A stretch of DNA of 14,516 nucleotides from UBA1413 sp964395045 (GTDB taxonomy: Bacteria > Bacteroidota > Bacteroidia > Bacteroidales > Prolixibacteraceae): NCBI GenBank assembly GCA_964395045.1, contig CAYNBE010000078.1, positions 1 through 14,516 on the forward strand, given 5' to 3'. The position numbers and the translations under genes are program-made. The notes below the pieces were generated by a model, which was not told where the DNA came from, searched no databases, and worked only from the letters and a program-made list of their open reading frames with translations. Shown piece by piece: positions 13,706 to 14,516 of this stretch. Every line of letters begins with the position of its first letter. Positions within the stretch are counted from its first letter, which is position 1.

Positions 13706-14516
13706 CTATGACCTTGGATGAAACTGCTGAATAGTGGCCTTCAGGTAATCCTTGTCAAGATGGGTGTATATTTCAGTGGTCGGAATAGATTCATGTCCAA
13801 GCATTTCCTGAACAGCCCGGAGGTCAGCTCCTCCGTTGATCAGGTGTGTGGCAAAAGAATGCCGGAATGTATGGGGGCTGATTTTCTTTTCCAGTCCCAC
13901 CTTTTGGGCAAGCCCTTTGATGATGGTGAAAATCATCACACGGCTTAGTTTTTTACCCCTACGGTTTAGGAAAAGAATATTTGCACTTTCTTTGCTTATA
14001 TTCAAATCCTTTCTTGAGCCTTCTATGTATTTCCTGATTTCTTCCACAGCGTTTTTGCTGATGGGGACCAGCCGCTCCTTTTCTCCTTTTCCCTCAATTT
14101 TGATGAAGTTCTGGTCAAAATAAAGATTGCTCAGCTTCAGGTTGACCAGCTCGGAAACCCGGAGTCCGCAGCTGTAAAGTGTCTCCAGCATTGCCCTGTT
14201 CCTTTGTCCTTCTGGTTTGGTCACATCAACAGAATCGATCAGCAGGTCAATCTCCTCCATTGATAAAACGTCCGGAAGTTTTCTTCCGATTCTGGGCGAT
14301 TCAAGAAGAGTTGTCGGATCACTGGTAATCTTCTCTTCAATCAGTAAATACCTGAAGAACGATTTGATTCCTGAAATTGTCCTGGCCTGTGTCCGTGGAC
14401 TGACCCCTTTCTGGTTCAGCCATTCCACAAAACTCTTCAGATGCTGCAGTTTTACCTTATCGGGTGTGACCTTTTTGTTTTCAATATCAAGAAACGATAT
14501 TAATTTGTTAATATCA
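13706..14516 (-). CDS. xerD: Tyrosine recombinase XerD, 5' end cut by window edge
   Basis: The frame is open to the right edge: 269 residues are visible and about 30 N-terminal residues are missing. A GTG at 14428 is internal and is not the start. XerD acts with XerC at the dif site to resolve chromosome dimers. Numbered from that GTG, the active-site residues are Arg90 (SCGLRVSEL), Lys114 (GKGEKERLVP), His186 and Arg189 (PHTFRHSFATHL), His212 (LGHES) and nucleophile Tyr221 (EIYTH). Their spacing equals that of E. coli XerD (R148, K172, H244, R247, H270, Y279). The N-terminal core-binding SAM-like domain is mostly present. It looks like the housekeeping enzyme: no phage or integron gene adjoins it. 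It is on the same strand as pckG, 141 bases upstream. Confidence 0.93.
   Translation of the reverse strand, partial: DINKLISFLDIENKKVTPDKVKLQHLKSFVEWLNQKGVSPRTQARTISGIKSFFRYLLIEEKITSDPTTLLESPRIGRKLPDVLSMEEIDLLIDSVDVTKPEGQRNRAMLETLYSCGLRVSELVNLKLSNLYFDQNFIKIEGKGEKERLVPISKNAVEEIRKYIEGSRKDLNISKESANILFLNRRGKKLSRVMIFTIIKGLAQKVGLEKKISPHTFRHSFATHLINGGADLRAVQEMLGHESIPTTEIYTHLDKDYLKATIQQFHPRS

Noticed and set aside
13706..14516. An integrase marking a mobile element or integron
   Set aside because: Catalytic residue spacing equals that of housekeeping XerD, and no phage, transposon or cassette features are visible beside it.
1..14516. CRISPR arrays, tRNA or rRNA genes, insertion sequences
   Set aside because: No regularly spaced repeats, cloverleaf-like sequences, rRNA segments or transposase frames were seen in the window.

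Overview
The window looks like a chromosomal segment of a Bacteroidota (Bacteroidetes) genome, probably of the Bacteroidales/Marinilabiliales type. The reasons are an ECF sigma factor with a FecR/DUF4974 anti-sigma factor and an STN-type TonB-dependent receptor, A-rich leaders in place of Shine-Dalgarno sites, Bacteroidetes-style -7 boxes (TAnnTTTG), and several lipoprotein signal peptides. The phylum call is fairly safe; anything finer is inference.

Layout. 1-824 (+): the end of a tandem class II aldolase-family protein, cut by the window edge. 991-2229 (+): an exported PQQ-like beta-propeller protein. 2226-3596 (-): an exported protein that appears to combine an M23/LytM-like peptidase fold lacking all its zinc and catalytic residues with a C-terminal galactose-binding-like domain. 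The last two genes converge and share the four bases TTAA as overlapping stop codons. 3948-9165 (-): in transcription order, an ECF sigma factor, a TonB-dependent receptor with an N-terminal STN signalling domain, a FecR-type anti-sigma factor, and a DUF4382 lipoprotein, ending at an intrinsic terminator at 3734-3769. 9272-10408 (-): a lipoprotein galactose mutarotase lying just upstream of the sigma factor on the same strand. 10409-10846: a gene-free stretch with inverted repeats. 10847-11746 (+): a TIGR01777/YfcH-type SDR epimerase. 11768-13564 (-): GTP-dependent PEP carboxykinase. 13706-14516 (-): XerD tyrosine recombinase, cut by the window edge.

How the genes may work together. The 4-9 kb block is the accessory core of the window. 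An STN-bearing outer-membrane receptor would sense or import a ligand and signal through the FecR-like membrane protein to release the ECF sigma factor. A SusD partner is missing; a lipoprotein with DUF4382 and carboxypeptidase-regulatory-like domains sits at the end of the cluster instead, and FecR follows the receptor rather than preceding it. The ligand cannot be told from sequence. The adjacent exported mutarotase weakly suggests a sugar. The right end (epimerase, pckG, xerD) is ordinary housekeeping.

The observations most worth checking are the zinc-ligand-less M23-like protein, the aldolase whose second domain has lost its metal site, the noncanonical sigma/receptor/FecR/DUF4382 locus, and the 3' end of the DUF4382 gene. 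There an A6 run and an ATGA overlap open two alternative short reading frames.
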